Source of the DNA: Whalleya microplaca
Taxonomy: Eukaryota; Ascomycota; Sordariomycetes; Xylariales; Xylariaceae
Direction: 5' to 3'
DNA: 64,000 bases
Assembly (NCBI GenBank): GCA_022497155.1
Contig: MU385734.1
Coordinates: 434,001 to 498,000, forward strand
The notes under the pieces were generated by a model, which saw nothing but the letters and a program-made list of their open reading frames with translations, was not told the DNA's origin and made no database searches. The translations under genes and the position numbers were made by a program. This document shows, one piece after another, positions 60,357-64,000 of this stretch. How positions within the stretch are numbered: position 1 is the first letter of the stretch; each line of letters begins with the position of its first letter.

Positions 60357-61576
60357 TCAGACAGCGATATCTTTCCCCGCATCCCCTCGAGGACGGGAAA
60401 CCAAGGCCGGACCGTCATATATAGCGGAGGCAATATCATACAGCTGGTATTCGCCCTCCGTTTCCCTCCCCTCCCCCAAAACTAGGCTGCCGCCCCCAGG
60501 CTCCCGAGTTCGCCCGCGGGGCGCTCGAAGTTAAAGTACCAGAACACTTTAGCAAACAGGAGGCTAGCTTTAGCGTACGCCATCGCCTTGCCGGCGCAGG
60601 CACGCGTGCCGATGGAGTATAGATCGTGTCGGATATCCCGAGCTTCGGCTAGACGGGAGGCGATCATGGTTTCTATGGCGTTGTAGTACGCGAAGGCCTG
60701 GTCGGAGGCAAACAGTTCCAGGAAGTTGAAGATCTTGGTTTTGTACAAGAACGGAAACTGCAAGAAGATGTTGCTCCTATGGTTTCCGGCCGTCTGTGCC
60801 TGGATGGGATTACGATATTTAGACTCTGTTTGCGTTTTTAAGGGGCGGCCAAAGGCAAGCAGAGCCACGGTATCGAAAGTGAAACGCTTCACGACCTCCG
60901 TCATGTTAACGATGTCTTGGCTTTCCGATGACGAGAAGAGCACCTGGAGGAATATGTCGATTTGTTCGCTCATGACGGGCTCGAAGATCTTCATGGAGCG
61001 CTCTGAGATAGCTTGGCCTACGAGCTTGCGCTTGAAGCGGTGTCTGTGTTTATCGATTACATTGAAGACACCATAGACTCCCGGAGTCGCCGCCGTGAAT
61101 TGGTAAGCGTATGATTTAGACAGCCTTTCGTTCAGGTAAATGTCTTTGATTATCAGTCCCTCGTCACCAGGTGATGGGATCAAGTTATGCGTTACCTTGC
61201 AATGCTTTGGGTGAACTGAATATCAGCTTATTAGGGCCATGCCGTAGGATAGGACCTGGTGATGGTCAGATCTATGAAAAAGTATGAGAGGGATACGTAA
61301 CGTGCCGTATCTCAGGTGATCCAACCGTGTCTTGATATGTATGTCCATCGTTGCCGCATAGTATCCAGCATAGGCGTCTGTCAATTTTGCCAAAAAGGGG
61401 CCTGGATATTGCCTCAGGGGATGGAGAAACAACCGGTACCCTAGCACAAGGGATATCTACACTATCGTGAGAAGGAAACGCCTACTTGAGCATCGTCACG
61501 GTATACTTACATATGTGACAGTTATGGCTCCAAGGTAAATGCCAAATGTGGTAGCCTCTAGCCAATCACCCGCCAT
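60357..61576 (-). pseudogene. Cytochrome P450, internally deleted and frameshifted
   Basis: Minus-strand exons 61511-61576, 61297-61456, 61196-61255 and 60482-61143 splice in phase to 315 aa. The N-terminal anchor, YRLFLHPLRQYPGP, RHGPNKLIFSSPKALQ|DIY and KHRHRFKRKLVGQAISERSM are normal for a fungal class E P450. After EARDIRHDLYS the chain jumps directly to the heme loop IGTRACAGKAMAYAK, with the cysteine ligand present. About 200 residues are missing, including the I-helix oxygen-binding motif and the ExxR helix. The frame then stops at 60482. The expected C-terminal tail (EYQLYDIASAIYDGPALV) continues in another frame down to 60357, so there is a second lesion. Without the I and K helices it cannot be a working monooxygenase; it is a recent pseudogene with its splice sites still intact. 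Confidence 0.85.
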
Positions 61577-64000
61577 TTCAGGGAGTCTTGCCAAGTGTAC
61601 TTGAGTTCCGTCAAACGAGCAAAAGTCGTTCTCATTCTCAGTTAGACTTGGTGAACTAGGACAAAAACTTCGATATCCCACCCGACCAAGTCAATAGAGT
61701 AGAGTAAGGTTTAACAAAGCACACATTCAAGTAATAATATAAGTTCAAACTTAACTATGCTTTATTGCAGTCTTCAAATGTAATACATATATGATACTGC
61801 TTAGTTATATATAATATATAGTTATAATGATAATATTAAATAGCAAGAAGATTTTATGAGTGCTCAAATACCTAAGTACCGTTGGTTGTTGGTTTCAGCC
61901 TTGCACGTCTCTGCCCCTTGCGTGCGTGATATGGGGTGATGGGGTACGTAGTGCTGCAGGCTGCGATCTTTTTACTCGGTATTGGTGCCATCGTTGACCA
62001 ATGCCTACACTCTACGAACACTCCCTCAGCAACATACGCTGAACAACTAATCCAAATAGAACCAACCTACAGTAAGCATTCTAAGAGCACAACTCACACT
62101 ATCGCCGCCTTCTTGGTTTCATGAAGATGTATATATATTTGGGGGGAGGTGAGTATACATCTAAGTGAGAGATATAAAGAGTATATCGATTTGCTGTGGC
62201 CGCTACCGGCTGAAGTGTCCTGTGGGATAATTGAACAAGTATATACATACCTAGCGAATACTTAACCCAGAAGAAATAACTAAGAGTCAATAGTATTAAA
62301 GGAAGGAGTCCCGGTTCAGAAATACCATTAGCGTGTATGACCTAGATCATTGAATAGAGTTAGGTCCGATTCCCAATATTGCTATGTGGTTATTTTATTC
62401 GCCACACGCGGCTCATCTGCATTTAGCAATCAATTCGCGATAAGTCGCCAACGCAGCCTGGGCAAGGTCTCGATTAGGACCGAAACCGCGGCTAGCCTGG
62501 TCCCTTGGCAAAAGAGACTCTGCGTACATAAGCTTAGCCTTCCACGCCAAAGGCCAAAGAGTCAAAGACAACTAACCTAGTGAGGCCTGGAGTTGTCTCT
62601 TGGGGCGCGTGACGGGCAACTGAGTAGGGAAGCATGTGGCAGCCTCTTGCGCCTTGCGCCTCGCCCCCTTCGCCTCTCGATATATATGTGGCTGGAAAGT
62701 CAATGCTCTCTGGTGACCCTGCGCTATGTACGGGGAGCGTCGAGTCGAGTCAATTCATGCCAATAAATAAGAAGCGCGCGGGTGTACGACATGCGGATCA
62801 GTGGCCGATCTCCCACCTTGGGAGATCTTCAGGGTCCGGCCCGTCAAGACGGCACACTGCTTCCCAGGGTCTAGACCTTCGCTATGCACATACCTAAATT
62901 TGGCGACGGCATTTCCAAGGGTTCAGGATTCCGGATGCTGGATGGGATGGGATGGGATAGGAGATGATCATCACTGCCATTTTCACTCACGCGCGGGAGA
63001 GCGAGAGGTGACATAGTCGACCGGATTCTTCTGAGGACGATGGGGAATGCCCACTTTGGCCGTCGAGAAATGCGATAACTTGTTTATGCATATGTAGAGT
63101 GGCATCATCGTCGCCACCGAGATGCGACGCCAGTGCTTCGTGTTCAGCCTTACGGTGCGGTGCGGTGAAGGCTGGCTGGCCTCGAGCTGGCTTCGTGTCT
63201 GGGGAACATGACGTCAGTGAAGTCCGGATGTCACGGGGACTGCAGGCTCGAGAGACTTGATCTTGGTGTGACGACGGGACGCCTGCAAGCCGAGAAGCTA
63301 CTAAGCAACCTCGAGGGGTACATAGTAGGTTAGTGGCCAGTGAGGTATCATCCAATGCACTTTTGACTTGTTCAACAACTCCAAGGAGGGAAAGCTCCGG
63401 TGTGCATATGCAGGACCTTACTGGGCGTGTGTGAAAGGGTGAGGTAAGGTAGGCAGGTAGGCCAGTCCCATGCTCCCGCTTTCGCATCCCGGGTTTCCTA
63501 TTCCATCCATGACACCCAATCCCGATATCTTGGACGGAAGGGCTCTCTCTCTCTTTGCGACATGTTTGTCGATAAAAAGATGATAGACCCTGGAAGACGT
63601 CATGGCGCTCTTTTTTTCGCCCCCGTATTGGCCGTGGAAGGTTTCCGTATGCTGGGTTTTGGCGAGTCGTGAAGCGGGACGCTAGGTGCTGTAGTATAGT
63701 CGACCGTGAAGCATAGCCACGAAATACACGTACAGTACACGTAGTAGGTATGATGAAGAGCAAAAAGAGATGGTTACTTTGCAGACCGCCTACCGCCCAA
63801 AGGTCGCCAACCTCGGCGCAATTTGGTGGCTTGTTCGCATCTGGCGCTCTGTCTCCGTCTGGCTCATCCCATCACTCCTCTCAGCCAGCAGATAAAGATG
63901 CAGGTGCATCGGCGATGGTACACCCAGAACTCGATTGTCGGTTAATCTGTAATCTGAGAGGGAAAACGGGACCAGATCCTGGCCGTACTGCCATAGCGCC
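61577..64000. other. Right-end region without a supported gene
   Basis: The left part (61700-61900) is AT-rich. From about 62600 the DNA has ordinary GC content. The 258-codon minus-strand frame 62987-63763 is Cys/Pro/Ser/Arg rich with no domain and is not called. Promoter sequence of a gene beyond the window is possible. Confidence 0.4.

Noticed and set aside
62987..63763. 258-codon minus-strand open frame
   Set aside because: Composition is Arg/Ser/Pro/Cys rich with no domain, no conserved-looking block and no neighbouring exon. It looks like chance in GC-balanced DNA.

Overview
This window reads as nuclear DNA of a filamentous ascomycete (Pezizomycotina, probably a sordariomycete). The genes carry many short introns of about 50-140 nt with GT...AG ends and CTAAC/CTAAT/CTGAC branch points. 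The gene set is conserved fungal housekeeping: cullin-1, Avl9, Bro1, Mdj1, Sap30, a group III G-alpha and glycogen phosphorylase. There is no operon structure, Shine-Dalgarno signal, CRISPR array or convincing tRNA. The order and species cannot be fixed from sequence alone.

Layout, left to right: the 5' end of a mitochondrial K+/H+ exchange-related gene runs off the left edge (-, to 143). Then come an Srf1-like membrane protein (+, 1431-2471), cullin-1 (+, 3782-6391, six exons), a poly-G/N/poly-C assembly scar (7527-7753), Avl9 (-, 8079-10734), a 4.7 kb geneless stretch, Bro1 (-, 15483-18709), mitochondrial Hsp40 Mdj1 (-, 21144-22865), a membrane-anchored cupin-like protein in an AT-rich island (-, 24982-25734), Sap30 (-, 27760-28385), a three-domain P-loop kinase/HAD/phosphoribosyltransferase fusion (+, 30063-32345) and a GC-rich alpha/beta hydrolase (-, 32708-33715). 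A 6.3 kb gene-poor AT-rich stretch follows. After it lie an SH3/zinc-finger protein (+, 40035-43077), a small zinc-ribbon protein (+, 44106-45065), a 5.2 kb gap, a Gpa/GNA-3-type G-alpha (+, 50297-51643), glycogen phosphorylase (+, 54650-57701), a peroxisomal-type acyl-CoA thioesterase (-, 58399-59394), an MFS transporter relic (+) and a broken cytochrome P450 (-). The last 2.4 kb shows no supportable gene.

Functional themes: Avl9 and Bro1 belong to late-secretory and endosomal trafficking, and Srf1 to membrane lipid signalling. The G-alpha (cAMP/PKA branch) sits 3 kb upstream of glycogen phosphorylase, a classical output of that pathway. The phosphorylase carries an RRPS PKA-like site near its N-terminus. 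The right end (thioesterase, decayed MFS, decayed P450) may be what remains of a metabolic cluster.

All exon structures were built by hand from splice consensus, frame and family similarity. They are consistent in phase but unconfirmed by transcripts. Most of the remaining DNA is intergenic with microsatellites and short TACCTA-type motifs, and several kilobase-scale AT-rich islands look like decayed sequence. The most unusual intact gene is the three-domain nucleotide-enzyme fusion at 30063-32345.
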